Assembly (NCBI RefSeq): GCF_018070025.1
Contig: NZ_JAGPYQ010000001.1
Location: 7,254,001 to 7,318,000, forward strand
Source: Streptomyces liliiviolaceus
Lineage (GTDB): Bacteria > Actinomycetota > Actinomycetes > Streptomycetales > Streptomycetaceae
Length of the DNA: 64,000 nucleotides
Direction of reading: 5' to 3'
The notes beneath the pieces are model-generated. The model was not told the origin of the DNA. It did not search any database and saw only the letters and a list, made by a program, of their open reading frames with translations. Position numbers and translations under genes: made by a program. Numbering within the stretch: position 1 is the first letter of the stretch; every line of letters starts with the position of its first letter. Shown here in pieces: positions 25,866-34,964 of the stretch.

Positions 25866-27029
25866 TCACTGCGGCGGAGGTGTCTCGTCGCTGTTCTTGG
25901 GGGTGGACTTGGCGTGGGTGCGCAGCCGGGAGGTCACGTCCTCGGGGGGCAGGAAGCGGGACCAGCGCTCCGGGAACTCGGAGGGCATGTCCGGGTCGTC
26001 GGGGTCGTCGTAGCCGTCCTCGGCCTGCGCGGCGCGGGCCGCCGCCGCGCGGGCCACGAGGTCGGCCGCCTGTTCGGCGCGCAGCCGCTCGTTGACGGCG
26101 CGGGCGGCGGCGGTGGCCGCGGCGGGCCAGACACGGTCGATGGCCGCGTTGACGGCGGCGCCCACGAGGACGGCGAAGGCGGCGACGCCGATCCACAGGA
26201 GGACGGCGACGGGCGCGGCCAGGGAGCCGTAGATCGTGGGGCCCTCGACGGTGTTCGTGAGGTAGATGCGCAGCAGGAGGCTGCCCAGCACCCACATGGT
26301 GAGCGCGACGAGCGCGCCGGGCACGTCCTCGATCCACGGTGAGCGCACCGGTACTGACACGTGGTAGAGCGTCGTCAGGAAGACGACGGACAGGACGATG
26401 ACGACGGGCCAGTAGAGCACCTGTACGACGGTCGTCGACCAGGGCACGACGTTCACCACGGCGTCGGGGCCCGCGACCATCAGCGGCAGGGCGATCGAGC
26501 CGATCAGCAGGGCCACGAGGAAGAGCAGGAAGGCCATCAGGCGGGTCCTGACGATCCCGCGCACCCCGTCGAGGCCGTACATGACGGTGATGGTGTCGAT
26601 GAAGACGTTCACCGCGCGCGAGCCGGACCACAGGGCGAACAGGAAGCCCAGGGAGATGACGTCGGGCCGGCCGCCCTCCATCACGTCGTGCAGGAGCGGT
26701 TCGGCGATCTGTTTGACGCCCTTGTCGGTCAGGACCGTGCGGGAGGCCTCCAGGAGGCTGGTCTCCACGCTGGCGATGGTGTCGGCGCCGGTCCAGTCGT
26801 CGACGTAGCCGAGCAGGCCGATCATGCTGAGCAGCAGCGGCGGGACGGACAGCAGGGTGAAGAACGCCGCCTCCGCCGCGAGTCCGAGGATCCGGTACTC
26901 GATGCACGAGTTCACGGTGTCCTTGAGCAGCAGCCAGGCGGTCCTGCGCTTGGAGACGTTCCGATAGAGGGCACGCGCCCGGTGGAGACGACCGGACGTC
27001 CTCTGAGGGGGTTCACTTGCTGGCTGCAC
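25866..27029 (-). CDS. YihY/BrkB-family integral membrane protein
   Basis: This 387-residue inner-membrane protein has about six transmembrane helices: GLAAEAAFFTLLSVPPLLLS, VISLGFLFALWSGSRAVNVF, LMAFLLFLVALLIGSIALPL, VLYWPVVIVLSVVFLTTLYH, ALVALTMWVLGSLLLRIYLT and PVAVLLWIGVAAFAVLVGAA. The motif W-S-G-S-R-A and the late GSLAAPVAVLLW are typical. The last 90 residues are a charged cytoplasmic tail rich in Ala, Asp and Pro. The family function is unresolved; older RNase BN labels are wrong. Confidence 0.9.
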   Translation of the reverse strand: MQPASEPPQRTSGRLHRARALYRNVSKRRTAWLLLKDTVNSCIEYRILGLAAEAAFFTLLSVPPLLLSMIGLLGYVDDWTGADTIASVETSLLEASRTVLTDKGVKQIAEPLLHDVMEGGRPDVISLGFLFALWSGSRAVNVFIDTITVMYGLDGVRGIVRTRLMAFLLFLVALLIGSIALPLMVAGPDAVVNVVPWSTTVVQVLYWPVVIVLSVVFLTTLYHVSVPVRSPWIEDVPGALVALTMWVLGSLLLRIYLTNTVEGPTIYGSLAAPVAVLLWIGVAAFAVLVGAAVNAAIDRVWPAAATAAARAVNERLRAEQAADLVARAAAARAAQAEDGYDDPDDPDMPSEFPERWSRFLPPEDVTSRLRTHAKSTPKNSDETPPPQ

Positions 27030-27813
27030 GCCCTAAAGGTATCCGCCGCGCGGGGTCGCACTCATCCCCCGGTGCCGTGACCGGAGCGGGTGTGGCGGGA
27101 GCGGCGCACGCGACCCGGCGGCGGGACGGTACTGATCCGGTTCCGTCATACGACGGAAAAGCGGCGGCAATTCCGTGGCAACCGTAAAGAGAAATCGAAC
27201 CCTTTTTCTGTCATGACCGCGTGGCCGAATTACCTGCCCTCCGGAAGTGGAATACGCAACAACGCATGCACTGTCCACCGGTGAGTTCCCCGGTGGCACG
27301 GTCGGACGAGATCATTCAGGGTGGCCGCCGTTGAAGCATCGAACAGCGAGAAAGCGCCATAGGCCGAAACGCCCTTGACCCGTTCATGAGCCCGCCGAAA
27401 CAATTCGGATTGCATTGCGCTGGGCACGTGGGGACGGCTCGGTGGCACCACGACACGGGGGGACTCAGAAGGGCCCGGAGGAGGGTCCGACACAGCCGCG
27501 TTACCCATGATCCGCGTGGGAACCACGCGGATCATGCCGTGCTGCACTGCGCCTTTTCCGCGCGGCCACTTCTCACACTTCCCGAACATCCTCTTCTCGC
27601 CTGCCCTGCCACCGCACAGCGTGCACGAGAAACAATTCTACCTTCCGGCACACCGGAGTCACACAGGAATCACCGTGGTTCACCAGAACATCTTTCGTCA
27701 CCAATTCAGGTGCGTGATGAAACTGCGGGCGTGAATCCTTCGTATTCCCATCCGAGGTGCCAAACACTTCCGAACAGTCCACAAGTACGAGCAATCACCA
27801 GCAAGGAGATCAA
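27030..27813. other. Unusually AT-richer 784-bp intergenic region upstream of the diaminopropionate operon
   Basis: No convincing gene is seen. Base composition drops clearly compared with the flanks (for example around 27160-27240 and 27610-27730). It probably holds the operon promoter, and the composition suggests that the cluster was acquired. Candidate small frames inside lack GC-rich third positions and ribosome-binding sites. Confidence 0.6.
27506..27536. promoter_or_regulatory. Perfect 14-bp inverted repeat with 3-base loop
   Basis: CATGATCCGCGTGG (27506-27519) and its exact complement (27523-27536) flank GAA. A related half-site, CATGACCGCGTGG, appears near 27213. It lies about 280 bases ahead of the synthetase gene and could be a terminator hairpin, an attenuator or a dimeric regulator site. 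Confidence 0.65.
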
Positions 27814-30309
27814 GTGGTGGGAAATCCCACTGAGGTCGCGACCGCCGCTCCGGCGCTGTCCGTGACCACCCGCGACCCGGTGAACGGGATCGAACCTGTC
27901 CTCGCGGAGGTGCTCGCCGGTGTCGTACGCGCCGAGCAGGTCCCCGTCGACAGTCACTTCTTCGACGACCTCGGTGCCAACTCCCTGGTGATGGCACACT
28001 TCTGCGCCCGGGTCAGGAAGCACCCCGACCTGCCGGCCGTGTCGATGCGTGACGTGTACGGCCACCCGACGATCCGGGACCTGGCGGCGGCGCTCTCCCA
28101 GGTCCCGGCCGAGGAGCCCGCGCCGCCGCGGGAACCGGCCGCGCCGCCCGCGGCGGGCAGCAGCGCGCGGTACGTCCTGAGCGGGGCACTGCAGTTCCTG
28201 GTCTTCGCGCTGTACTGCCTGCTCTCCGGGCTCGTCACCGCCCAGGGGTACGACTGGGTGTCGGCCGGGGACGGCGTCGTGGACGTCTACCTGCGGTCGG
28301 CCCTCTTCGGAGGCGGCGTCTTCGTCGGCCTGTGCACCCTGCCCGTGGTGGCCAAGTGGGTGCTGGTCGGCCGCTGGAAGGAGACCGAGTTCCCCCTGTG
28401 GAGCCTGGCCTACCTGCGCTTTTGGACCGTGAAGGTGCTGCTGCACGCGAACCCGATGGTCCTGTTCGCCGGCAACCCGCTCTACGTGCTGTATCTGCGG
28501 GCCCTGGGCGCGCGGATCGGCAGGAACGTCACGATCCTCTCGCACGCGGTCCCGGTCTGCACCGACCTCTTCACGGTCGGCGCGAACACCGTGATCCGCA
28601 AGGACTCGCACTTCCTCTGCTACCAGGCGCACGCCGGGCGCATCCGCACCGGCCGGGTCACGCTGGGCCAAGGCGTGTTCGTCGGTGAGAACACCGTCCT
28701 CGACATCGGCACCACCATGGGCGACGGCTCCCAGCTCGGTCACGCGTCGGCGCTGTACGGCGGCGCCGCGGTACCGGCCGGTCAGCACTGGCACGGCTCG
28801 CCCGCCCAGCGCACGGACGTGGACTACGTACGGGTCGCCCCCGCGGAGTGCGGCACCGCGCGCCGGGTCGGCTACGGCCTGGCCACCCTGCTCCAGACGC
28901 TCCTGGTCACCATGCCGCTCCTCGTCGGGGGCACGTACCTGCTGCTGACCGTGGCGCCCTCGCTGGACGTGCTGCTGAACCCGGAGACGCAGAACATCAC
29001 GTCGGGGCGGTTCTACGCCGAGGCGTTCGCCCTGTCGGTCGCTCTCTTCGTGGGCTTCGTCGTGGTCGGCTTCGCCGTCGTGACCGTGGTCCCGCGGCTG
29101 CTGAACCGGTTCCTGGAGCCGGACCGGGTCTACCCGCTCTACGGCTTCCACTACTCGGTGCAGCGGACCGTCGCACGGCTGACCAACGTCAAGTTCTTCA
29201 AGTGGCTGTGCGGGGACAGCTCGTACATCGTCCACTACCTGCGGGCCATCGGGTACGACCTCTCGCACGTCGAGCAGACCGGCTCCAACTTCGGTACGGG
29301 AGTCGCGCACGAGACGCCGTTCCTGGCCACCGTCGGGCGCGGCACGATGGTCGCCGACGGGCTGTCCATCATGAACGCCGAGTACTCGGGCACGTCGTTC
29401 CGCGTCTCGCGCGCGACGATCGGACCGAACAGCTTCCTGGGCAACCACATCGCCTACCCGGTCGGCGGGCGCACCGGCGAGAACGTCCTGCTCGCGACGA
29501 AGGTCATGGTCCCGCTGGACGGGGAGGTCCGCGAAGGGGTCGGCCTGCTGGGCTCGCCGCCCTTCGAGATCCCGCGGACCGTGGAGCGCGACACCCGCTT
29601 CGACCATCTGCGCGAGGGCGACGAGCTGCACCGCCGCCTCGCCGCGAAGAACCGCCACAACCTGCACACCATGGGCCTGTTCCTGTTCCTGCGGTGGTTC
29701 GACTGGTTCGTCCTCACGGTCCTCGGCTTCGCCGCCTTCGACCTGTACGGGGAGTACGGCACGGTCGGCGGGCTGCTGATCGGGGCGTCCCTGCTCGTCG
29801 GTGTCGCGTTCACCACCGGCTACTACGCGCTGGTGGAGCGGGTCATCCTGCGGTTCCGTCCGCTGGTGCCGCGGCTGCACTCCATCTACGACCCGCTCTT
29901 CTGGCAGCACGAGCGGCTGTGGAAGGTCCCGGACACGCACTTCGCCCTCTACAACGGCACCCCGTTCAAGAGCCTGCTCTGGCGGCTGCTGGGGGTCCGT
30001 ATCGGCCGCCGGGTCTTCGACGACGGGGCCTACATCACCGAACGCACGCTCACCGCCATCGGGGACGACTGCACCCTCGGCGCACACAGCAAGATCCAGT
30101 CGCACTCGCAGGAGGACGGCACCTTCAAGTCCGACCACATCGAGATCGGCGACGGCGTCACGCTCGGCGTCGGCGCGCTCGTCCACTACGGCGCGTCCGT
30201 GGGGGACGCCGCCGTGATCGCCGCCGACTCGTTCCTGATGAAGGGCGAGGAGGTACCGCCGGGGGCGCACTGGGGCGGGAACCCGGCGGCCGAACAGCGG
30301 CGCGCCTGA
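27814..30309 (+). CDS. Carrier domain plus Pls-type membrane/hexapeptide polymerising protein
   Basis: This protein of about 831 residues opens with a peptidyl-carrier domain (VDSHFFDDLGANSLVMAHF, phosphopantetheine Ser in GANSL, near residue 55). It continues as the C-terminal half of poly-epsilon-lysine synthetase (Pls/PosA family): pairs of membrane helices (YVLSGALQFLVFALYCLLSG, LLQTLLVTMPLLVGGTYLLL, ALSVALFVGFVVVGFAVVTV, FVLTVLGFAAFDLYG) alternating with left-handed beta-helix domains (GRNVTILSHAVPV, GEYGTVGGLLIG, ALTAIGDDCTLGAHSKI). Unlike Pls it has no adenylation domain; that is on the next gene. GTG 27814 or 27817 is the start, both served by AAGGAG at 27803-27808. It probably links monomers at the membrane. 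Confidence 0.85.
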   Translation: MVGNPTEVATAAPALSVTTRDPVNGIEPVLAEVLAGVVRAEQVPVDSHFFDDLGANSLVMAHFCARVRKHPDLPAVSMRDVYGHPTIRDLAAALSQVPAEEPAPPREPAAPPAAGSSARYVLSGALQFLVFALYCLLSGLVTAQGYDWVSAGDGVVDVYLRSALFGGGVFVGLCTLPVVAKWVLVGRWKETEFPLWSLAYLRFWTVKVLLHANPMVLFAGNPLYVLYLRALGARIGRNVTILSHAVPVCTDLFTVGANTVIRKDSHFLCYQAHAGRIRTGRVTLGQGVFVGENTVLDIGTTMGDGSQLGHASALYGGAAVPAGQHWHGSPAQRTDVDYVRVAPAECGTARRVGYGLATLLQTLLVTMPLLVGGTYLLLTVAPSLDVLLNPETQNITSGRFYAEAFALSVALFVGFVVVGFAVVTVVPRLLNRFLEPDRVYPLYGFHYSVQRTVARLTNVKFFKWLCGDSSYIVHYLRAIGYDLSHVEQTGSNFGTGVAHETPFLATVGRGTMVADGLSIMNAEYSGTSFRVSRATIGPNSFLGNHIAYPVGGRTGENVLLATKVMVPLDGEVREGVGLLGSPPFEIPRTVERDTRFDHLREGDELHRRLAAKNRHNLHTMGLFLFLRWFDWFVLTVLGFAAFDLYGEYGTVGGLLIGASLLVGVAFTTGYYALVERVILRFRPLVPRLHSIYDPLFWQHERLWKVPDTHFALYNGTPFKSLLWRLLGVRIGRRVFDDGAYITERTLTAIGDDCTLGAHSKIQSHSQEDGTFKSDHIEIGDGVTLGVGALVHYGASVGDAAVIAADSFLMKGEEVPPGAHWGGNPAAEQRRA

Positions 30310-30345
30310 CCACAGCACGTAGAGGAACACAGGGGGGAACACAGA

Positions 30346-32730
30346 ATGGACACGATCCCGAGGTGGACGCGCGACCCGGGCCCGGGCACGGCGGAGTACG
30401 AAGTTCCGCTGCCCGAGGGCCTGATGACGGAGCCGTCCGCGCTGCTGGCCGCACACGCCAAGGTCCTCGCGGCCCTGTCCGGTGAGCGCGAGGCCGTCAC
30501 CGGCTACGTCACCGCGAAGGGCGCGGCGCCGGTGCTCCGCCGACTGGCCGTCGGCCCCGGCACCTGGCGCGACCTGCTGGCACAGGCCGACCTGGCGGTC
30601 CGCGAGGCCGCCCACGAACCGGCCGGGGAGCCGCCCGCGCGGGAGTCGGGCGGCGACCCGGTCCCCTTCGCGGCCGTGCTCGACCCGCACGGCCACGACG
30701 ACGGCACCGGACGGACCGCCGGCACCGGGGCCGCCACCGTGCTGCACGTGAGCGTGGCGGGCCACGCCCTGCGGCTGCGGTACCGCACCGACGTCCTGAA
30801 CGCCGAGGCCGCCGCGCGCATCGCCGGCTACCACCTGACCGCGCTCGGCCTGCTGGCCGCCGACCCGGACGCCGCGCACGACCGGCACGGCCTCCTGGGC
30901 GAGGACGAACTCCGGTACCAGCTCGACGGGCTGGCCGGTCCGCACCGCGCACTGCCGGACCGCCGCGTCCACGAGCTCTTCGAGGAGCGGGTGGCCGCGC
31001 ATCCGGACGCCGTCGCCGCCGTCCAGGGCGACGAGGAGTGGACGTACCGCGAGCTGAACGCGCGGGCCAACCGCATCGGCCGGGCGCTGCTCGCCCGCGG
31101 GCTGCGCCCCGAGGGCGTCGTCGCGGTCGTCATGGAACGCGATCTGGACTGGATGGCCGGGGTCCTCGCGGTCCTCAAGGCGGGCGGTGTCTATCTGCCC
31201 GTCGAGCCGCACTTCCCGTCCGGGCGCATCGAGAAGACGCTCAGGCGCGCCGGCTGCGAGCTGGTCCTGACCGAGGGCGGCAGCACCGCCACGCTGGACC
31301 GGGCCGACACCGGCGCCCGTGTCCTGCACGTCGAGGAGGCCTACGCGGAGGACCACGCCGACGGCGACCTCGGTGTCCCGGTCGCCGCGGACCGGCTCGC
31401 CTACATCTACTTCACGTCCGGCTCCACCGGTGAGCCCAAGGGCGCGATGTGCGAGCACGCGGGCTTCGTCAACCACGTCCTCGCCAAGATCGACGACCTG
31501 GGGGTCGGCGAGGGGCAGGTCGTCGCGCAGACGGCACCCCAGTGCTTCGACATCTCGCTGTGGCAGCTGGTCTCCGCGCTGCTGGTCGGCGGGCGGACCC
31601 TGCTGGTCGCCCAGGAGGTGATCCTGGACGTGCCGCGGTTCGTGGACACGATCACGGACGGCGGGGTCAACGTCCTCCAGGTCGTCCCGTCGTACCTCGA
31701 AGCCGTCCTCGCCGAACTGGAGCAGCGCCCGCGCGAACTGCCCGACCTGCACTGCGTGTCGGTCACCGGGGAGGCCGTCAAGAAGGAACTCGTCCAGCGC
31801 TGGTTCGCGGCCGAGCCGGGCATCCGGCTGGCCAACGCGTACGGGCTGACCGAGACCTCCGACGACACCAACCACGAGGTCATGGACCGGGTGCCGGACG
31901 AGGACCGGGTGCCGCTCGGCCGGCCGGTCGCCAACGTGCGCGTGTACGTCGTCGACGAGCACCTGGTCCCCGTACCGCTCGGCGCGCCCGGCGAGATCGT
32001 CTTCTCCGGGGTGTGCGTGGGGCGCGGGTACGTCAACGACCCCGAGCGCACGAAGGCCGCGTTCGGGGAGGATCCGTACCGGCCGGGCGAGCGGCTGTAC
32101 CGCAGCGGGGACCACGGCCGGTGGCTGCCCGACGGGAAGCTGGAGTTCCTGGGCCGTCGGGACAGCCAGGTGAAGATCCGCGGCTTCCGCATCGAGATCG
32201 GCGAGATCGAGAACGCGCTGCTGCGGGTGGACGGCGTCCGGGACGGCGCCGTGGTGGTCGCGGGCGGCACCCGGCTGGTGGCGTTCTGCGCCGGGTCCGA
32301 GCCGCTCGACCCGGAGGCGGTGGCGGCCCGGCTCGCCGTGTCGCTCCCGGCGTACATGGTGCCGTCGGCCGTCCACCGGCGCGAGAGCCTGCCGCTGACC
32401 GCCAACGGCAAGATCGACCGCAAGACGCTGACCGCGCTCGCCGAGGACCTCGACCTGGCGGGGAGCGGCGCGGCGGACAGCGACGGCGAGCACGCGCCGG
32501 GCACCCCGGGCGAACTGCGGCTTGCGGCGGCCTGGGCACAGGTGCTGGGCGTCCCGCAGGACCGGATCGGCCGCCTGGACCATTTCTTCGACCGCGGCGG
32601 CACCTCCCTCGCGGCGGTGAAGCTGGCGGTCGCCCTGGACCGGGCGATCACCCTCAAGGACGTCGCCCGCCACCCCGTCCTCGCCGACCTGGCGGTACTG
32701 CTCGACGCCCCGGCCAGGGAGGCGTCGTGA
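30346..32730 (+). CDS. Nonribosomal peptide synthetase: partial C, adenylation and carrier domains
   Basis: This 794-residue protein activates an amino acid as AMP ester and loads it on a carrier. Residues 1-190 look like the C-terminal half of a condensation domain with no HHxxxDG. The A domain has WTYRELNARANRI, YIYFTSGSTGEPKGAM (353 on), QCFDISLWQL, NAYGLTETSDDTN, YRSGDHGRWLPDG, QVKIRGFRIEIGE and the A10 lysine in LTANGKIDRK. The carrier ends the protein (HFFDRGGTSLAAVKLAV, Ser near 752). Aligning to GrsA by eye gives the specificity residues D-I-W-Q-S-T-A-D-D-K. The polar pocket with Asp residues suits a basic amino acid, probably the 2,3-diaminopropionate made by the linked genes. Confidence 0.9.
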   Translation: MDTIPRWTRDPGPGTAEYEVPLPEGLMTEPSALLAAHAKVLAALSGEREAVTGYVTAKGAAPVLRRLAVGPGTWRDLLAQADLAVREAAHEPAGEPPARESGGDPVPFAAVLDPHGHDDGTGRTAGTGAATVLHVSVAGHALRLRYRTDVLNAEAAARIAGYHLTALGLLAADPDAAHDRHGLLGEDELRYQLDGLAGPHRALPDRRVHELFEERVAAHPDAVAAVQGDEEWTYRELNARANRIGRALLARGLRPEGVVAVVMERDLDWMAGVLAVLKAGGVYLPVEPHFPSGRIEKTLRRAGCELVLTEGGSTATLDRADTGARVLHVEEAYAEDHADGDLGVPVAADRLAYIYFTSGSTGEPKGAMCEHAGFVNHVLAKIDDLGVGEGQVVAQTAPQCFDISLWQLVSALLVGGRTLLVAQEVILDVPRFVDTITDGGVNVLQVVPSYLEAVLAELEQRPRELPDLHCVSVTGEAVKKELVQRWFAAEPGIRLANAYGLTETSDDTNHEVMDRVPDEDRVPLGRPVANVRVYVVDEHLVPVPLGAPGEIVFSGVCVGRGYVNDPERTKAAFGEDPYRPGERLYRSGDHGRWLPDGKLEFLGRRDSQVKIRGFRIEIGEIENALLRVDGVRDGAVVVAGGTRLVAFCAGSEPLDPEAVAARLAVSLPAYMVPSAVHRRESLPLTANGKIDRKTLTALAEDLDLAGSGAADSDGEHAPGTPGELRLAAAWAQVLGVPQDRIGRLDHFFDRGGTSLAAVKLAVALDRAITLKDVARHPVLADLAVLLDAPAREAS

Positions 32731-32834
32731 ACCGCGCCGGGAAACGGGCCCGGAAACCGGCGCGGGAGCCGGCCCACGACCACACGCACATCCGCGCGCG
32801 GGCCGAACCGCGCGAGACCGGAAGGAACCACACG

Positions 32835-33836
32835 ATGTCCTCGACCCCGACGCTCCTGCCCGACGTCGTCCTGAGTCCCGGCAGCCCCCCGATCCTGCGC
32901 GCCGACGTCGCAGGGGACACGGCGGGCTGGGCGGCCGTCCACCGCGACGCGCTGCGCGCCGTGGTCGCCGAGCACGGCAGCGTCCTGGTCCGCGGTCTGG
33001 GCCTGGACGACCCGGACACGACCGGAGAGGTGTTCCGGCGCCTGGCCACCGGCCTGATGCCCGACCGGGAGTCCTTCGCACCCCGGCGGACGTACGCGGA
33101 CGGCGTGTACTCCTCCACCAAGTGGCCGCCCAACCAGCAGATGTGCATGCACCACGAGCTGAGTTACTCGGTCGAGTTCCCCGCGCTGATGCTGTTCGCG
33201 TGCCTCGACGCGCCGGCCGAGGGCGGCGCCACCGCCGTCGCCGACGCGCCCACGGTGCTCGACGCGCTGCCGGCCGGTCTCACCGAGCGGTTCGCGCGCG
33301 AGGGCTGGCTGCTCGCCCGGACGTACAACGACGAGATCGGGGCGTCGGTCGGCGAGGCCTTCGGCACCGAGGACCGCGCCGCCATCGAACGCTACTGCCG
33401 GGCCCACGCCATCGAGTTCGCCTGGCAGAGCGACGGCTCCCTGCACACCCGCCAGCGCCGCGCCGCGGTGATCCGGCACCCCGTCACGGGACGGCCCTGC
33501 TGGTTCAACCAGATCGCCTTCCTCAACGAGTGGACGATGGACCCCGAGGTGCGGGAGTACCTGGTGGACGTCTACGGCCCCGACGGGCTGCCCTTCAACA
33601 CCCGCCACGGCAACGGCGACCCGATCGGCGAGGACGTCGTCCGGGAGATCAACGCGGTGTACGAGGCCCACACCGTGCGCGAGCCGTGGCGCTCCGGCGA
33701 CCTGATGATCGTCGACAACATCCGCACCGCGCACAGCAGGGAGCCCTTCGAGGGCCCGCGCGAGGTGCTCGCCGCACTGGCCGACCCGGTCCGGCTGACC
33801 GACTCCACCCCCACGACCGAGGTGAGGACCGCATGA
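32835..33836 (+). CDS. TauD/SyrP-like Fe(II)/2-oxoglutarate oxygenase
   Basis: This 333-residue non-heme iron oxygenase has the facial triad as HHE (H106, E108) in MCMHHELSYSVEF and the distal H300 in VDNIRTAHSREPF, with the 2-oxoglutarate-binding Arg in EGPREV. The sequence is closest in feel to SyrP-type enzymes that hydroxylate a carrier-bound amino acid. ATG 32835 follows GAAGGA; the open frame upstream is a shadow. Its stop overlaps the sbnB start (ATGA). In this operon it may beta-hydroxylate diaminopropionate or another carrier-bound residue. Confidence 0.88.
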   Translation: MSSTPTLLPDVVLSPGSPPILRADVAGDTAGWAAVHRDALRAVVAEHGSVLVRGLGLDDPDTTGEVFRRLATGLMPDRESFAPRRTYADGVYSSTKWPPNQQMCMHHELSYSVEFPALMLFACLDAPAEGGATAVADAPTVLDALPAGLTERFAREGWLLARTYNDEIGASVGEAFGTEDRAAIERYCRAHAIEFAWQSDGSLHTRQRRAAVIRHPVTGRPCWFNQIAFLNEWTMDPEVREYLVDVYGPDGLPFNTRHGNGDPIGEDVVREINAVYEAHTVREPWRSGDLMIVDNIRTAHSREPFEGPREVLAALADPVRLTDSTPTTEVRTA

Positions 33837-34894
33837 CCGGCACGGAACAGGCGGCGCAGGCCGCCGAGACGCGCACCGCTCCCCCGTTCACCGTCGTCTC
33901 CGGCGCCCAGGTCCAGCAGGCCCTTGAGGGGCGGGAGTCGGAGATCGCGGACCTCGTCGAGCGGGTGTACCGGCTGCACGGGGGCGGCGACTCGGTGAAC
34001 CCGCCGTCGTACTTCCTGCGCTTCCCCGACCGTCCGTCGTCGCGGATCATCGCGCTGCCGGCGTCGATCGGCGGGGACATCGGGGTGGACGGCATCAAGT
34101 GGGTCTCCAGCTTCCCCGAGAACACGGCGTCCGGGCTGCCCCGGGCCTCGGCCGTGCTGATCCTCAACGACCACGAGACGGGCTACCCGTTCGCCTGCCT
34201 GGAGGCGTCGATCATCAACGCCGCCCGGACGGCGTCCTCCGCGGCCCTCGCGGCCGACCGGCTCAGCCGGGGCCGCACCCGGCCGGTCCGGGTCGGGTTC
34301 GTCGGCACCGGGCTGATCGCCCGCCACATCCACACCCATCTCACCGCCACCGGCTGGTCGTTCGAGGAGACCGGGGTGTACGACCTGTCCGCGGACAGCG
34401 CGGCCGGTTTCCACGGCTATCTGGAACGGTCCGGCGCCAAGGGCCGGCTCACCGTGCACGACAGCGCCGAGTCGCTGATCCGCTCCAGCGATCTGGTGGT
34501 CTTCGCCACCGTCGCGGGCACTCCGCACATCCACGACCTCGCGTGGTTCGACCACGCCCCGCTGGTGCTGCACGTGTCGCTGCGCGACCTGGCACCCGAG
34601 ATCCTGCTCGCCTCGGCCAACTTCGTGGACGACATCGAGCACTGCCTGAAGGCGGAGACCTCTCCGCACCTGGCCGAACGCCTCAGCGGCGGCCGGGACT
34701 TCATCGACGGCACGTTGGACGACGTGCTGTCCGGGCGGGTGACCGTGCCGGCCGACCGGACGGTCGTCTTCTCGCCCTTCGGCCTCGGGGTCCTGGACCT
34801 CGCGGTCGGCAAGTTCGTCCACGACGAGGTGGCCCGGCGGGGCGAGCCGCACGTCGTGGACGGCTTCTTCCACGAGCTGCGCCGGCACGGCTGA
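33833..34894 (+). CDS. sbnB: 2,3-diaminopropionate biosynthesis protein SbnB
   Basis: This 353-residue NAD-dependent dehydrogenase belongs to the ornithine-cyclodeaminase/mu-crystallin family. In staphyloferrin B synthesis SbnB oxidises N-(1-amino-1-carboxy-2-ethyl)-glutamate to L-2,3-diaminopropionate and 2-oxoglutarate. Seen here: substrate-binding SSRIIALPASIGGDIGVDGI and KWVSSFPEN, the Rossmann loop VRVGFVGTGLIARHI, and VFSPFGLGVLDLAVG near the end. It overlaps the oxygenase gene by four bases and lies 70 bases ahead of sbnA. Confidence 0.92.
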   Translation: MTGTEQAAQAAETRTAPPFTVVSGAQVQQALEGRESEIADLVERVYRLHGGGDSVNPPSYFLRFPDRPSSRIIALPASIGGDIGVDGIKWVSSFPENTASGLPRASAVLILNDHETGYPFACLEASIINAARTASSAALAADRLSRGRTRPVRVGFVGTGLIARHIHTHLTATGWSFEETGVYDLSADSAAGFHGYLERSGAKGRLTVHDSAESLIRSSDLVVFATVAGTPHIHDLAWFDHAPLVLHVSLRDLAPEILLASANFVDDIEHCLKAETSPHLAERLSGGRDFIDGTLDDVLSGRVTVPADRTVVFSPFGLGVLDLAVGKFVHDEVARRGEPHVVDGFFHELRRHG

Positions 34895-34964
34895 CCGGCG
34901 GGCGCCGTGCCGCACGGGACGTGGGCACGGCGCCGCACGAAGGCCGCATGAACGAGGGGGACTC

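Noticed and set aside
27230..27589. Minus-strand frame with plausible-looking text (from about MQSELFRRAHERVKG)
   Set aside because: Third-position GC is low, no ribosome-binding site is seen, and the frame runs through the perfect hairpin. It could be a decayed gene, but I cannot support it.
27706..33081. Open frame of 1791 codons on the minus strand across the synthetase genes
   Set aside because: It is a composition shadow: the plus strand here encodes textbook carrier and adenylation motifs, while this frame gives Arg/Val/Gly/Asp-rich text with no domain.
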